Positions 43,352-52,392 of a stretch of 64,000 nt of DNA are shown piece after piece. The position numbers were made by a program, and so were the translations under genes. The first letter of the stretch is position 1, and each line of letters starts with the position of its first letter. The stretch covers positions 4,126,001 to 4,190,000 of the forward strand of contig NZ_CP083950.1 of the NCBI RefSeq assembly GCF_006439395.2, read 5' to 3'. The stretch comes from Mesorhizobium sp. B4-1-4. Lineage in GTDB: Bacteria; Pseudomonadota; Alphaproteobacteria; Rhizobiales; Rhizobiaceae. Below the pieces are notes generated by a model. It was not told the origin of the DNA. It did no database searches and saw only the letters and a program-made list of their open reading frames with translations.

Positions 43352-44338
43352 ATGTTTGACCGTTCGTCCAAAATTCCGGTCACCGGCGACCCACTGACAG
43401 ACATATTGCGCGGCCTGCGCCTCGATGGTGTCGAGTATGGCCGCTGCGAAATGAAGGAGCCGTGGGGTATCCAGTTCCCGGCTCAGCCCGGGGCGCGGTT
43501 TCATTTCATCGGCCGCAAGGGCTGCTGGCTGAAGCAGCCCTCCGGCGAGTGGGTGCAGCTCAATGCCGGCGATGCGGTGCTTTTGCCGCGCGGTGAGGCC
43601 CATGTGCTGGCCAGCGAACCCGGTGCGCAGACCTGGCCGATCCATGGCTACGAGCTCGAGGAAGTCTGCAAGGACGTCTACTGCACGTCCAACGCGGAGA
43701 TGTGCGACAAGAATTGCCAGCCGGGAACGCTGCTGTTCTGCGCCAGCATGTATTTCAATCTCGACGGCTTGCATCCCCTGCTCGGCATGATGCCGGACGT
43801 GATGCGAACGCACGAACTGGAAGCCTATGAGCCGGGCATTCCGCATCTCCTCGAATCGATGGCGCGCGAAGTCACGATGGAACGCGTCGGCTCCGGCGGC
43901 ATTCTGGCGCGGCTGGCCGACGTGCTTGCCGCGACAGTCATCCGCTCATGGGTCGAGCGCGGCTGCGGCGACTCCTCCGGCTGGATCGCGGCGGTCCGGG
44001 ACCGCGATATCGGCCGCGTGCTGGCCGCCATTCATCTCGAGCCGGACCATGACTGGACGGTCGAGGCGCTGGCCAGGATGATGGGCGCCTCGCGCTCGGG
44101 CTTTGCCGAGCGTTTCGCCACCATCGTCGGCGAGACGCCGGCAAAATACGTCACCCAGGTCCGAATGCATCAGGCGAGGCAGTGGCTGGTCCGCGACCGC
44201 ATGAAAATATCAGTCGTTGCCGCTCGTCTCGGCTATGAATCGGACGCCGCCTTCAGCCGTGCCTTCAAGCGCGTCATCGGCTCGGCGCCCAGCCATTTCC
44301 GTGCCGAGGAACAGGCAGAGATCCGTCAGGCCGGTTGA
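43352..44338 (+). CDS. AraC-family regulator with N-terminal cupin
   Basis: Protein of 328 residues from the ATG at 43352. The N-terminal AraC-type cupin (about residues 10-190, with NAGDAVLLPRGEAHVLASEP) probably binds a small ligand. The C-terminal two-helix-turn-helix domain reads WTVEALARMMGASRSGFAERF and then ISVVAARLGYESDAAFSRAFKRV. Several cysteines (VCKDVYCTSNAEMCDKNC) lie in the cupin and may sense thiol-reactive or oxidising compounds. Divergent from the MFS exporter, which it likely activates. Confidence 0.92.
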   Translation: MFDRSSKIPVTGDPLTDILRGLRLDGVEYGRCEMKEPWGIQFPAQPGARFHFIGRKGCWLKQPSGEWVQLNAGDAVLLPRGEAHVLASEPGAQTWPIHGYELEEVCKDVYCTSNAEMCDKNCQPGTLLFCASMYFNLDGLHPLLGMMPDVMRTHELEAYEPGIPHLLESMAREVTMERVGSGGILARLADVLAATVIRSWVERGCGDSSGWIAAVRDRDIGRVLAAIHLEPDHDWTVEALARMMGASRSGFAERFATIVGETPAKYVTQVRMHQARQWLVRDRMKISVVAARLGYESDAAFSRAFKRVIGSAPSHFRAEEQAEIRQAG

Positions 44339-44374
44339 CCTTTCCTGTCCCGCGCCCCTCGAACGAAGCAACAC

Positions 44375-45460
44375 CTATGAGGCATGCCGCAGGCTGACAC
44401 CGCTGCCCTTGTCGAACAGCACCACCTTGTCCGGGTTCCAGGCAAAGCGCACCGGCTGCTCGATCGTGACATCGGTCCTGGCCGGCACCGTGGCGCGCAG
44501 CATCGCCTCTCCGACGCGCAGCGTCAGGATCTTTTCCACGCCATGATTTTCGACGTCGTGGACACGCGCCTCGACTGGCGCACCGCCCTCCAGATGGACG
44601 TCCTCGGGACGGATACCGAAGACGAGCGGGCGACCATCTGTCGCCGCACTCGCCTTGGCTCCCCCCGAAAAGGGTAATTCGAAATTCAACGGTGCCATGA
44701 CCGCGCGGCCATTCACCAGTCTGCCGTCGATGAGGTTCATCGGCGGCGAGCCGACGAAGCTCGCCACATAGGTGTCGCGCGGATTGTTGTAGATCTCGTG
44801 CGGCGTGCCGGTCTGCACGATCCGGCCATGGTTCAGGACGCCGACCTTGTCGCCCATCGACATCGCTTCGATCTGATCGTGGGTGACGAACAGGAATGTG
44901 GCGCCGAGCTGCATCTGCAGGTTTTTCAACTCGGTGCGCAGCGCCTCGCGCAGCTTGGCGTCGAGCGCCGACAGCGGCTCATCCATCAGGAACACGCGCG
45001 GCTTGCGCACGATGGCGCGGCCGATCGAGACGCGCTGCATCTCGCCGCCGGACAGACGGTCGGTCTTGCGGTCGAGCAGGTGCTCAATGCGCAGCGTGCG
45101 CGCCGCACGTTCGACACGGTCCTTGATCTCGGCGCCTGGCAGCCGACGGATCTTCGGCTTCAGCGGAAATTCGAGGTTCTCCCGCACCGTGTAGCGCGGA
45201 TAAAGCGAATATTGCTGCAGCACCAGCGCCACGTCGCGCTCGGCCGCGCCCCAGTCCGCAACGTCGACGCCGTCGATGAACACCTGCCCCTCGCTGGGTT
45301 TTTCCAGGCCGGCGATCAGCCGCAGCGTCGTCGTCTTGCCGGCGCCCGTCTCGCCGAGCAGGACGAAGAACTCGCCATCGGCGATGTCGAGATCGAGCCC
45401 GGTGAGCGCCGTGTGGTTGCCGAAACTCTTGGAGATGTTCTTGAGCTGGATATGGGCCAT
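44375..45460 (-). CDS. Sugar ABC transporter ATPase (MalK type), second of two
   Basis: Protein of 361 residues with Walker A GETGAGKTT (Thr in place of the usual Ser/Cys), Q-loop VLQQYSLYPRYT, signature LSGGEMQRVSIGRAI, Walker B VFLMDEPLSALD, H-loop VTHDQIEAM and a TOBE tail (VFGIRPEDV). Starts by one-base overlap with the upstream ATPase stop. Importers with two distinct ATPase genes are known in rhizobia, for example for glycerol, so a heterodimeric ATPase is likely. Last gene of the operon 50024 to 44375. Confidence 0.92.
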   Translation of the reverse strand: MAHIQLKNISKSFGNHTALTGLDLDIADGEFFVLLGETGAGKTTTLRLIAGLEKPSEGQVFIDGVDVADWGAAERDVALVLQQYSLYPRYTVRENLEFPLKPKIRRLPGAEIKDRVERAARTLRIEHLLDRKTDRLSGGEMQRVSIGRAIVRKPRVFLMDEPLSALDAKLREALRTELKNLQMQLGATFLFVTHDQIEAMSMGDKVGVLNHGRIVQTGTPHEIYNNPRDTYVASFVGSPPMNLIDGRLVNGRAVMAPLNFELPFSGGAKASAATDGRPLVFGIRPEDVHLEGGAPVEARVHDVENHGVEKILTLRVGEAMLRATVPARTDVTIEQPVRFAWNPDKVVLFDKGSGVSLRHAS

Positions 45461-46563
45461 CAGAGCCTCACCTCAAGCGACTTGCCGCTTGCCTTGTCGA
45501 AGAAATGCGCCTGCGTCGGATCGATCCGGGCGAACACCTTCTCGCCTGGCCCGCTTACGAAGCCGCCCTTGGTGCGGGCTCGCAGCATCTTCGAACCGAC
45601 TTTGAGATCGACGATGTCGAAGGAGCCGAGCGGTTCGACGATCTGCGTCTCGACGGCCATGAAGCCGTCGGCCGCGTCACGGCGGATGAGCACGCCTTCC
45701 GGCCGGATGCCAAGTGCCAACTGCCCACCGGCATGGCCGTTGAGCTTCGACAGCAAGGCACTGGGAAACTCGAAACCGGTGGTCGCGTCGCCGACGATCA
45801 CCGATGCGAAAGATGCTTTCTCGGTCACCGCCGCGTCGGCGACATTCATCACCGGGCTGCCGACGAATTGCGCCACGAACAGATTGGCGGGATGTGAATA
45901 GACCTCGTCTGGAGTGCCGACCTGCTGGATGAAACCCTCATGCATGATGACGATGCGATCGGCCAGGCTCATTGCTTCGATCTGGTCATGGGTGACATAG
46001 ATCGTGGTCGAACCCTGCTTGACGTGCAGCCGCTTGATCTCGGCCCGCATCTCCTCGCGCAGCTTGGCGTCGAGCGCGCCGATCGGCTCATCCATCAGCA
46101 TCGCCTTTGGCCGCCGCACCAGGGCCCGGCCGATGGCCACGCGTTGCATGTCGCCTCCGGAGAGCGCCGACGGCTTCTTGCCGAGCAGGTCGGTGATGCG
46201 CAGAACCCGGGCGACCTCCCGAACCGACTTGTCCACCTCGCCGCTGCCCATGCGCGTTGCACGTAGCGGAAAGGCGATGTTTTCGAAGACCGTCATATGC
46301 GGGTAGAGCGAAAACGATTGAAACACCATGGCGATGTCGCGGTCGGCTGCCCTGAGGTGCTGCACTGCCTTGCCGTCGATCAGGATGTCGCCCTGGTCGA
46401 TCGTCTCGAGCCCCGCTATGGCGCGCAGCGTCGTTGTCTTGCCGCAGCCCGACTGGCCGAGCAGCACGATGAACTCGTTGTCGGCGATGGCGAGGTTCAA
46501 ATTGTGGATGACCTGAACGGCGCCGAAGAATTTCTCGATGCCGCGAAGTTCGATCTGCGTCAC
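45460..46563 (-). CDS. Sugar ABC transporter ATPase (MalK type), first of two
   Basis: Protein of 367 residues with Walker A GQSGCGKTT, Q-loop VFQSFSLYPHMT, signature LSGGDMQRVAIGRAL, Walker B AMLMDEPIGALD, H-loop VTHDQIEAM and a C-terminal TOBE domain (ALGIRPEGVLI). It starts at 46563, overlapping the stop of the small membrane protein gene by one base, and is likewise coupled to the second ATPase. Signature SGGDMQR and SGGEMQR in the two partners suggest an ancient duplication. Confidence 0.92.
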   Translation of the reverse strand: MTQIELRGIEKFFGAVQVIHNLNLAIADNEFIVLLGQSGCGKTTTLRAIAGLETIDQGDILIDGKAVQHLRAADRDIAMVFQSFSLYPHMTVFENIAFPLRATRMGSGEVDKSVREVARVLRITDLLGKKPSALSGGDMQRVAIGRALVRRPKAMLMDEPIGALDAKLREEMRAEIKRLHVKQGSTTIYVTHDQIEAMSLADRIVIMHEGFIQQVGTPDEVYSHPANLFVAQFVGSPVMNVADAAVTEKASFASVIVGDATTGFEFPSALLSKLNGHAGGQLALGIRPEGVLIRRDAADGFMAVETQIVEPLGSFDIVDLKVGSKMLRARTKGGFVSGPGEKVFARIDPTQAHFFDKASGKSLEVRL

Positions 46564-46781
46564 TACCGGGCTCCCTCATGCGCCGTGGCGCCGGTTTTCT
46601 CGCTGCGGGCCGGTGCAATCTTTGACGTGATGTTGAAGCCGATCAGCCCGATCAGGATGATCGTCACACCGTAGGAATGCAGGCCGAGACTCCATGGCTG
46701 GCAGAGCGCGACGATGCCCAGCACCATGAGTATCTGCGAGGCCGGCAGCAGGTATTTCTCGTTGACGGCGCGAAAACTCAT
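46563..46781 (-). CDS. Small two-span membrane protein inside a sugar ABC operon
   Basis: Protein of 72 residues beginning MSFRAVNEKYLLPASQILMV. Two hydrophobic spans (ILMVLGIVALCQPWSLGL and YGVTIILIGLIGFNI) are followed by a polar tail. The ATG at 46781 overlaps the permease stop (ATGA), and the stop overlaps the ATPase start by one base, so it is tightly coupled between permease and ATPase genes. Rhizobial importers with two ATPases often carry such a small membrane gene (compare GlpU), but this one is not recognisably that family. Possibly a permease accessory subunit. Confidence 0.75.
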   Translation of the reverse strand: MSFRAVNEKYLLPASQILMVLGIVALCQPWSLGLHSYGVTIILIGLIGFNITSKIAPARSEKTGATAHEGAR

Positions 46782-47734
46782 TTGCGGATCGCTCCGAAGG
46801 TCACGCCGCGAAGCAGGTGGTTGCGCAGCAGGAAGGTGAAGATCGCGACCGGCAGCAGGAACAGGAAGGTTCCCGCCGCGATCGTGGTCCAGTCCGGCAA
46901 GCCGGAACCGATCTGGCTGGGAATAAAAGGCGGCGCCGTTTGCGCGCGCCGGTTGGTCATGATCAGCGCGAAGGCATACTCGTTCCACGCGGTGATGAAG
47001 CAGAACACGGCGGTGGCGGCGATACCGGTCGCGGCTTCCGGCAGCACGATCTTGAAGAAAGCCTGCATGCGCGTGTAGCCGTCGACGAGCGCCGCCTCCT
47101 CATACTCCTTCGGGATCTCGTCCATGAAGCCCTTCATCAGCCAGACCGAGAAGGACAGGTTGAAGGCGACGTAGAGGATGATCAGGCCGATATGCGAGTC
47201 GTTGAGGCCAACGACCCGGTACATCAGGAACATCGGGATCGCCACGACCACCGGCGGCAGCATGCGTGTCGACAGGATGAAGAAGAGCAGATCCGCCTCG
47301 CCCGCGATCTTGAAGCGCGAGAAGCCGTAGGCGGTGAAGGTTCCCATGCCGACGGCAAGCACTGTGCTGATGACCGCCACGATAAGGCTGTTCATGAACC
47401 GGTCGGGGTACTGCGAAAGCTGCACATCCTTGCCGACCTTCAGCACCCGCTCGCCGCCGTCGTAAATGCGCTTTTCCCACCAAGGTGCGGCCTCGTAGAC
47501 TTGGGGGTCGACGGCCTTCTGCATCTGTACCCGCTTGGTGAACAGACGGATGAATGGCGTGACCTCCGGCTGGAAAAGAACGGTGGGCGGCACCGTGATC
47601 GCCAGTTCCTTCGGCTTGAAGGCCGTGGAGGCGATCCAGTAGATCGGCGCGAGGAAGATCAGCGTCGCGATCAGCACCGAGACGACGGCGATGCGGTTGA
47701 GCGCGATCTCGCTGGTGGTACGCACGGCGGCCAT
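46778..47734 (-). CDS. Sugar ABC transporter permease (MalG type)
   Basis: Protein of 318 residues with a first span at residues 12-32, then a long periplasmic stretch of about 75 residues (FKPKELAITVPPTVLFQPEV), then the MetI-type core. The EAA loop is IPKEYEEAALVDGYTRMQAF, and the C-terminus is LRNHLLRGVTFGAIRK. Three bases separate it from the upstream permease stop. It forms the pore with that protein and is powered by the two ATPases downstream. Confidence 0.91.
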   Translation of the reverse strand: MAAVRTTSEIALNRIAVVSVLIATLIFLAPIYWIASTAFKPKELAITVPPTVLFQPEVTPFIRLFTKRVQMQKAVDPQVYEAAPWWEKRIYDGGERVLKVGKDVQLSQYPDRFMNSLIVAVISTVLAVGMGTFTAYGFSRFKIAGEADLLFFILSTRMLPPVVVAIPMFLMYRVVGLNDSHIGLIILYVAFNLSFSVWLMKGFMDEIPKEYEEAALVDGYTRMQAFFKIVLPEAATGIAATAVFCFITAWNEYAFALIMTNRRAQTAPPFIPSQIGSGLPDWTTIAAGTFLFLLPVAIFTFLLRNHLLRGVTFGAIRK

Positions 47735-47737
47735 CGG

Positions 47738-48643
47738 CTAGCGTTCCTTCACCTTGTTGAGGTACTTCACGTAGAGGTTGGTGATGGCCAGCACCATGAT
47801 CAGCACGATATAGGCCAGCGCGCAGGACTTGCCGGTGTCCCACTGCTGGAAGGCTTGCTTGTAGAGCCGAATTGCGATGAGCTCGGCGGTCGGTTGGGTT
47901 GTCATCGTGTAGGCGATGTCGAAGGTCTTGAAGGCTTCCATCGTGCGGAAGATCAGCGCGATCAGCAGGATCGGCGAGACCAGCGGCAAGGTGATGCGGG
48001 TGAAGGTGTACCACCAACCTGCGCGGTCGATCGCGGCGGCCTCGTAGAGATGCTGCGGCACGGCCGAGAGGCCAGCAAGCGAGAGCAGCATGACGAAGGG
48101 CGACCACATCCAGATGTCGGTGATCGCGACGGCGTAAAGAGCGCTGTCGGGATTGGAAAGCCAGGCGAAGTCGCCCAGGCCGAAGACGTAGTTGATAGGC
48201 CCCCAGGATGGGCTGTACAGCAACTGCCAGAACAGGCCGACGACCGCCGCCGACATCATCATCGGCAAAAGCAGCAGTGTGGTGATCAAGCCTTTCATCG
48301 GAAAGCTGCGATTAAGCAGCAGGGCCAGGCCGAAGCCGACGATCATCTGGCCGGTCACGGAAACGATGACGTACTTCGCCGTAGTGACGAAGTTCGACCA
48401 GATGTGGTCGTCGCTGAGCAGCTCGCGGTAGTTCTGCAGGCCGACGAACTGCCACGGCTCGCTCCGATTCGCCGCGAAGTTCGTGAAGGAGTAGCCCAGC
48501 GAATAGATCAGCGGGAAGATGTTGAAAACGATCAGGAAAGCCAGCGTCGGGATGATGAACATATTGCGGATGGTCAGATCCGACCAGCCCCGCGCGGCGG
48601 CTCTGGAAGCAGGATCAAGATGGGTGAGGGCTACCGAAGCCAA
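47738..48643 (-). CDS. Sugar ABC transporter permease (MalF type)
   Basis: Protein of 301 residues with six spans beginning MFIIPTLAFLIVFNIFPLIY. The EAA loop is VPQHLYEAAAIDRAGWWYTF and the C-terminal NLYVKYLNKVKER is typical. Located 64 bases after the binding-protein gene, beyond a 13-bp hairpin. Confidence 0.91.
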   Translation of the reverse strand: MASVALTHLDPASRAAARGWSDLTIRNMFIIPTLAFLIVFNIFPLIYSLGYSFTNFAANRSEPWQFVGLQNYRELLSDDHIWSNFVTTAKYVIVSVTGQMIVGFGLALLLNRSFPMKGLITTLLLLPMMMSAAVVGLFWQLLYSPSWGPINYVFGLGDFAWLSNPDSALYAVAITDIWMWSPFVMLLSLAGLSAVPQHLYEAAAIDRAGWWYTFTRITLPLVSPILLIALIFRTMEAFKTFDIAYTMTTQPTAELIAIRLYKQAFQQWDTGKSCALAYIVLIMVLAITNLYVKYLNKVKER

Positions 48644-48662
48644 TGATCGTCTCCCCGAAACA

Positions 48663-48696
48663 GGAATGCCGGAGGGGAACCCTCCTCCGGCATTCC
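48663..48696 (-). terminator. Perfect 13-bp intercistronic stem-loop after the binding-protein gene
   Basis: GGAATGCCGGAGG and CCTCCGGCATTCC pair exactly around an 8-base loop between the binding-protein stop and the permease start. It lacks a long U-tract and probably stabilises the upstream mRNA or attenuates transcription. Confidence 0.65.
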
Positions 48697-48707
48697 GACT
48701 TTGATGC

Positions 48708-50024
48708 TTACTTGTAGCGGTTGTACTTGGTGAACGTCGCCTTCCAGTCGGCGGCGGTCTTGTCTAGCGCCTCCTGAGCGGTGCCCTTCCCACCGACCAC
48801 GAACGGATAGATGTTCTGGTTCAACTGATCGAGCACTTCGGCGTACTCAGGCGTCGCCCAGAAGTCCTTGACCATGAACATCGTGTCGTAGAACGCCTTG
48901 TTGTAGGGCGTGGCCTTCTGAAAGGCTTCCGACTTCAGCACGGCCTGGCTGCAGGTGTAGCCGCCGAGCTCGGCCCACTTCTTCTGGGTGTCGTCCTTAA
49001 TGAACCACTCCAGGAACTTCATCGCCTCGTCCTTGTTCTTCGAATACGAGACGACCGAAACTCCCTGGCCGCCCAGAGCGGCAAAGCGCTTTCCGTCCGG
49101 GCCGCCCGGGTTGGCGAAGAAGCCCGTAACGTCGGCGTAGGGGTTGGTGGCCTTGTTCACCAGCGGCGGGAAGAAGGCGAAGAAGTTCATGCTCATCGCG
49201 GCGAGACCGCCGGTGATTGCCTGGTTGTCCTCCACGAAGAAGGTTTTTCCCCAGCCGGGAGGCGTGAACTTGTAGAGGTCCTTGTACATTTCGAGGCCGG
49301 CGGCGGCCTGTTTCGAATTGGTGATGCCGTCGACCTTGTAACTTGCATAGTCGCCGAGATCGCCGCCGTAGCTGAAGATGGCGCTTTCGACGCCCATCGC
49401 CATCGCGTCATAGGAATTGTCGGTGTAGATGGCGACACCGTACCGCTTCTGGTCCGGACGGTGGAAGAACTCGGCGATGTCGCGCAACTGCGCATAGGTT
49501 TTCGGCACATCGAGGTCGTAACCGTACTTCGCCTTGAAGGCTTCCTTCTCCTTTGGGTCCTCGAACCAGTCCTTGCGATAGGACCAGCCGATCGCATCCC
49601 CTTCCAGCGGGATCGCCCAGTATTTGCCGGAACCGCCAGGGTATTCGGCGTAATACTTGATGGTCGCGGGTGCCATCACGTCGGTGAGCTTGTGCTGGTT
49701 GAAGAAGTCGGTCAGGTCGACATAGTGGCCCTGCGTCGAACCGGCGCCCAGCCATTGCGAGTCACCGACGACCAGATCGTAAGCGTCGCCATGCGCGTTG
49801 AACTCGGTGAAGGCCTTGGTTTGGAAATCGGGCCATGGCGTGGTCTGCACCGTGACCTTCACACCGGTCTCGGCCATATAGTCGTTCACGAGCTCCTGCA
49901 GATAGTTCGCAGGGTCCCATTCCGCCCAGAAAATGGTGAGTTCCTTGTCCTGCGCGTGGACGGACGTTCCGTAGGCAAGCGTCAGGCCGATACCAGCAAG
50001 CACGCTGGTCACTAACTTGCGCAT
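48708..50024 (-). CDS. Periplasmic sugar-binding protein, ABC family 1
   Basis: Protein of 438 residues from the ATG at 50024, which follows AGGGAGGAAATC. The signal peptide MRKLVTSVLAGIGLTLAYGT is cleaved near VHAQDKE. Mature motifs ELTIFWAEWDPANYLQELVN and YDLVVGDSQWLGAG are family 1 receptor features, and many Trp/Tyr residues fit a carbohydrate or polyol ligand. First gene of the operon ending at 44375. The upstream region 50025-50382 holds a promoter with a TGGTATTACCA operator, so it is probably controlled by an FCD GntR regulator. Confidence 0.92.
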   Translation of the reverse strand: MRKLVTSVLAGIGLTLAYGTSVHAQDKELTIFWAEWDPANYLQELVNDYMAETGVKVTVQTTPWPDFQTKAFTEFNAHGDAYDLVVGDSQWLGAGSTQGHYVDLTDFFNQHKLTDVMAPATIKYYAEYPGGSGKYWAIPLEGDAIGWSYRKDWFEDPKEKEAFKAKYGYDLDVPKTYAQLRDIAEFFHRPDQKRYGVAIYTDNSYDAMAMGVESAIFSYGGDLGDYASYKVDGITNSKQAAAGLEMYKDLYKFTPPGWGKTFFVEDNQAITGGLAAMSMNFFAFFPPLVNKATNPYADVTGFFANPGGPDGKRFAALGGQGVSVVSYSKNKDEAMKFLEWFIKDDTQKKWAELGGYTCSQAVLKSEAFQKATPYNKAFYDTMFMVKDFWATPEYAEVLDQLNQNIYPFVVGGKGTAQEALDKTAADWKATFTKYNRYK

Positions 50025-50187
50025 AATGATTTCCTCCCTTGTGCGCATTCTACCTGTCATGCGAGCCGACGACGGAGCCGGCCCTGGTAGTTCCTCCCTT
50101 GCTCGCACCTTTCCGGTTCCGGGCCTCCTCACCCTGCCGGAAAATGGATCGAAGCCCTCGCTTTTGATCCACTTTTCTTTTCTGATC

Positions 50188-50216
50188 TGGTATTACCAAT
50201 TTTGCACCTTGGTCAA
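50188..50216 (-). promoter_or_regulatory. FCD/GntR-type operator and promoter (site B)
   Basis: TGGTATTACCA (50188-50198) is identical to site A at 35908. On the minus strand TTGACC (50216-50211), 15 bases and TAATAC (50195-50190) face the binding-protein gene. The flanking TGGTCAAGCC is also shared with site A. Nothing else was recognised in the gap 50025-50382. Confidence 0.65.
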
Positions 50217-50382
50217 GCCCTTTCTTGAGAGCCAGATCGGATCATCACAGTCGAATTGCAGGTTTACCTGACTGTTTTCACATGATTTTCCTACTCAGTG
50301 ATGTGCAGTGGCCTTGTTTGAAGCCCGGCACCGCAATTAAGATCAATAGTTGGCATGCAAATCTGGTCGAACCAGACATAGG

Positions 50383-51066
50383 CTATTTCACCACTGCCGC
50401 CGTATTGGCACCATCTCCACCGTCGATCGAATCCGTCACCGCCGCGCGCACCAGCGCACCAGCCGCCCATTGCGCAACGGACCGCGTCCCGCGGCTGTCG
50501 AGCCCCCAGATGTCCTTGAGCACGATCAGCACCTCGACGCCGAAGATCAGCGACAGCGCCTGCGCCAGCCGGTTGAAATCGCGCGGCGGCAAACGGCCCT
50601 TGAGCGGAGCGATCGCTTCCTTGAGCAGGTCGACGCGATGGCCGCGCGTGAAGGCCGGTTCGCCGCCCAGCGTGCCGGTCTGGCGCCTCGCCCACTGATC
50701 AAGTGACAGTTTCAGCGCCGCCTTGAACGTCGCCTCGAAGGCCTCAATGCGTGGCATGGCGGTGTCGAACAGGTCGGCGACCCGGCGCTCGGCATCGTCG
50801 GAGATCGATTGCCAGGTCAGGATTGGGCCCAACCCCTCGTCGACGACGGCCTGCACGAGTGCCGCCTGGCTCGGGAAATAGCGATAGGCGGTGGCGCGCG
50901 ATACCTCAGCCGCCTCGGCAACTTCGCTGACCGACGGCGTGACGCCCGCCTGCATAAGCCTCGTCGCCGTCTCCAGCATCAGCCGTTTGGTGCGCGCCCG
51001 GGGTCCACGCTCGGCCCTCTCGCCTGTGTCATCGTTCGTCGTCGCTTGTTGACGTGAGATATCCAT
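50383..51066 (-). CDS. TetR-family transcriptional regulator
   Basis: Protein of 227 residues from the ATG at 51066; the frame is open to 51357 but overlaps the divergent operon. The N-terminal helix-turn-helix is TPSVSEVAEAAEVSRATAYRYFPSQAALVQ, and the C-terminal helical ligand domain is not recognisable. Divergent from the Tm-1-like operon at 51190, which it probably controls. A near-palindrome overlaps its own start codon, consistent with autoregulation. Confidence 0.88.
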   Translation of the reverse strand: MDISRQQATTNDDTGERAERGPRARTKRLMLETATRLMQAGVTPSVSEVAEAAEVSRATAYRYFPSQAALVQAVVDEGLGPILTWQSISDDAERRVADLFDTAMPRIEAFEATFKAALKLSLDQWARRQTGTLGGEPAFTRGHRVDLLKEAIAPLKGRLPPRDFNRLAQALSLIFGVEVLIVLKDIWGLDSRGTRSVAQWAAGALVRAAVTDSIDGGDGANTAAVVK

Positions 51067-51071
51067 GTCAA
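51049..51071. promoter_or_regulatory. Possible TetR operator over the regulator start codon
   Basis: TTGACGTG and CATGTCAA (arms 7 of 8 matching) flank a 7-base centre AGATATC. This is the symmetric spacing seen for TetR operators, but the site includes the first codons of the regulator, so it may be chance. Confidence 0.3.
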
Positions 51072-51189
51072 TATGATACGCTCGTCTCAAAAATTTGCAA
51101 CGACCTCGCTTTGTCACGGCGCGGTAAAGCACCAAGGTCTTCATCCACTGAACAGTGCCGCTGCCGAGCCAACCAACACAGGGCGGCCC

Positions 51190-52386
51190 ATGAAACGCAT
51201 CTATGTCGTGGGCACCGCTGATACCAAGGGCGAGGAGCTCGCCTTCCTGGCCGACACGATCGCCGCCAGCGGCGCTGCCGTTTCCCGGGCCGATGTCGGA
51301 ACGCGCGACGCGACCATATCCGTAGACATCACCGCCAAGGAAATTGCCGGCCATCATCCCGCCGGCACCGAAGCCGTGCTCGGCGGCAATGATCGCGGCA
51401 CAGCGGTGGCAGCCATGGGCGTCGCCTTCGCTCGCTTCATCCAGTCACGAAGCGACATATCAGCCGTGATCGGTATTGGCGGTGGCGGTGGCACCTCGAT
51501 CATCACCTCGGGCATGCGCGCGCTGCCGCTCGGCCTGCCCAAGATCATGGTCTCGACGCTCGCCTCCGGCGACACAGCCCCTTACGTCGATGTTTCCGAC
51601 ATCATCATGATGCCCTCGGTGACAGACATGGCCGGGCTGAACCGGCTGTCCCGCACCGTGCTGCACAATGCGGCTCAGGCGATCGCAGGTATGGCGGCCA
51701 GGCCAGCGCCTCCGTCCGACGGCAAGCCGTCGATCGGGCTAACCATGTTCGGTGTCACCACGCCCTGCGTGACTGCCATCGCCGAGCAGCTGCGCGCCAC
51801 TTACGACTGCATGGTCTTCCACGCCACAGGCACCGGCGGCCGCTCGATGGAGAAGCTGGCCGACAGCGGCCTGCTGGCAGGCGTCATCGACATCACCACG
51901 ACCGAGGTCTGCGACTTGCTGTTCGGCGGCGTATTGCCAGGAACGGAGGACCGCTTCGGCGCCATTGTCCGCACGAAGCTGCCCTATGTCGGCTCGGTCG
52001 GCGCGCTCGACATGGTCAATTTCTGGGCGCCGCCGACAATTCCTGAGCGCTATCGCGCGCGGCTGGTCTACGAACACAATCCCAACGTCACGCTGATGCG
52101 AACTACCGTCGAGGAATGCCGCCAGATCGGCGAATGGATCGGCGGCCGCTTGGCGCGTTGCGAAGGTCCGATCCGCTTCCTGATTCCGGAAAAAGGCGTC
52201 TCGGCGCTCGACATCGAAGACGGCGCCTTCTTCGATCCGAAGGCCGATGCGGCGCTTTTCGAGGCCATCGAGCGCACCATCATGCCGAACGGAACGCGCA
52301 CGGTGACGCGCCTGCCGCTGCACATCAACGACCCCAGATTCGCCAAAGCCGCGGTCGCGGCTTTTCTCGACATCGCCAAGAAGTGA
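51190..52386 (+). CDS. Tm-1-like ATP-binding protein (UPF0261)
   Basis: Protein of 398 residues, full length for UPF0261. Motifs are MKRIYVVGTADTKGEEL at the start, ADVGTRDATISVDI, GIGGGGGTSIITSGMRALPL (glycine-rich nucleotide loop), TMFGVTTPCVTAI, and VFHATGTGGRSMEKL. The family corresponds to the N-terminal half of tomato Tm-1, which inhibits tobamovirus replication. The bacterial function is unknown. It is six bases from the next gene, a PEP-hydrolase-like TIM barrel that corresponds to the other half of Tm-1. The ATG at 51190 is preferred over the open frame to 51073. Confidence 0.9.
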   Translation: MKRIYVVGTADTKGEELAFLADTIAASGAAVSRADVGTRDATISVDITAKEIAGHHPAGTEAVLGGNDRGTAVAAMGVAFARFIQSRSDISAVIGIGGGGGTSIITSGMRALPLGLPKIMVSTLASGDTAPYVDVSDIIMMPSVTDMAGLNRLSRTVLHNAAQAIAGMAARPAPPSDGKPSIGLTMFGVTTPCVTAIAEQLRATYDCMVFHATGTGGRSMEKLADSGLLAGVIDITTTEVCDLLFGGVLPGTEDRFGAIVRTKLPYVGSVGALDMVNFWAPPTIPERYRARLVYEHNPNVTLMRTTVEECRQIGEWIGGRLARCEGPIRFLIPEKGVSALDIEDGAFFDPKADAALFEAIERTIMPNGTRTVTRLPLHINDPRFAKAAVAAFLDIAKK

Positions 52387-52392
52387 GATCCG

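Noticed and set aside
46817..48646. 609-codon open frame on the plus strand
   Set aside because: Antisense to two permease genes with standard EAA loops; composition rich in Arg, Asp and His is typical of GC shadow frames.
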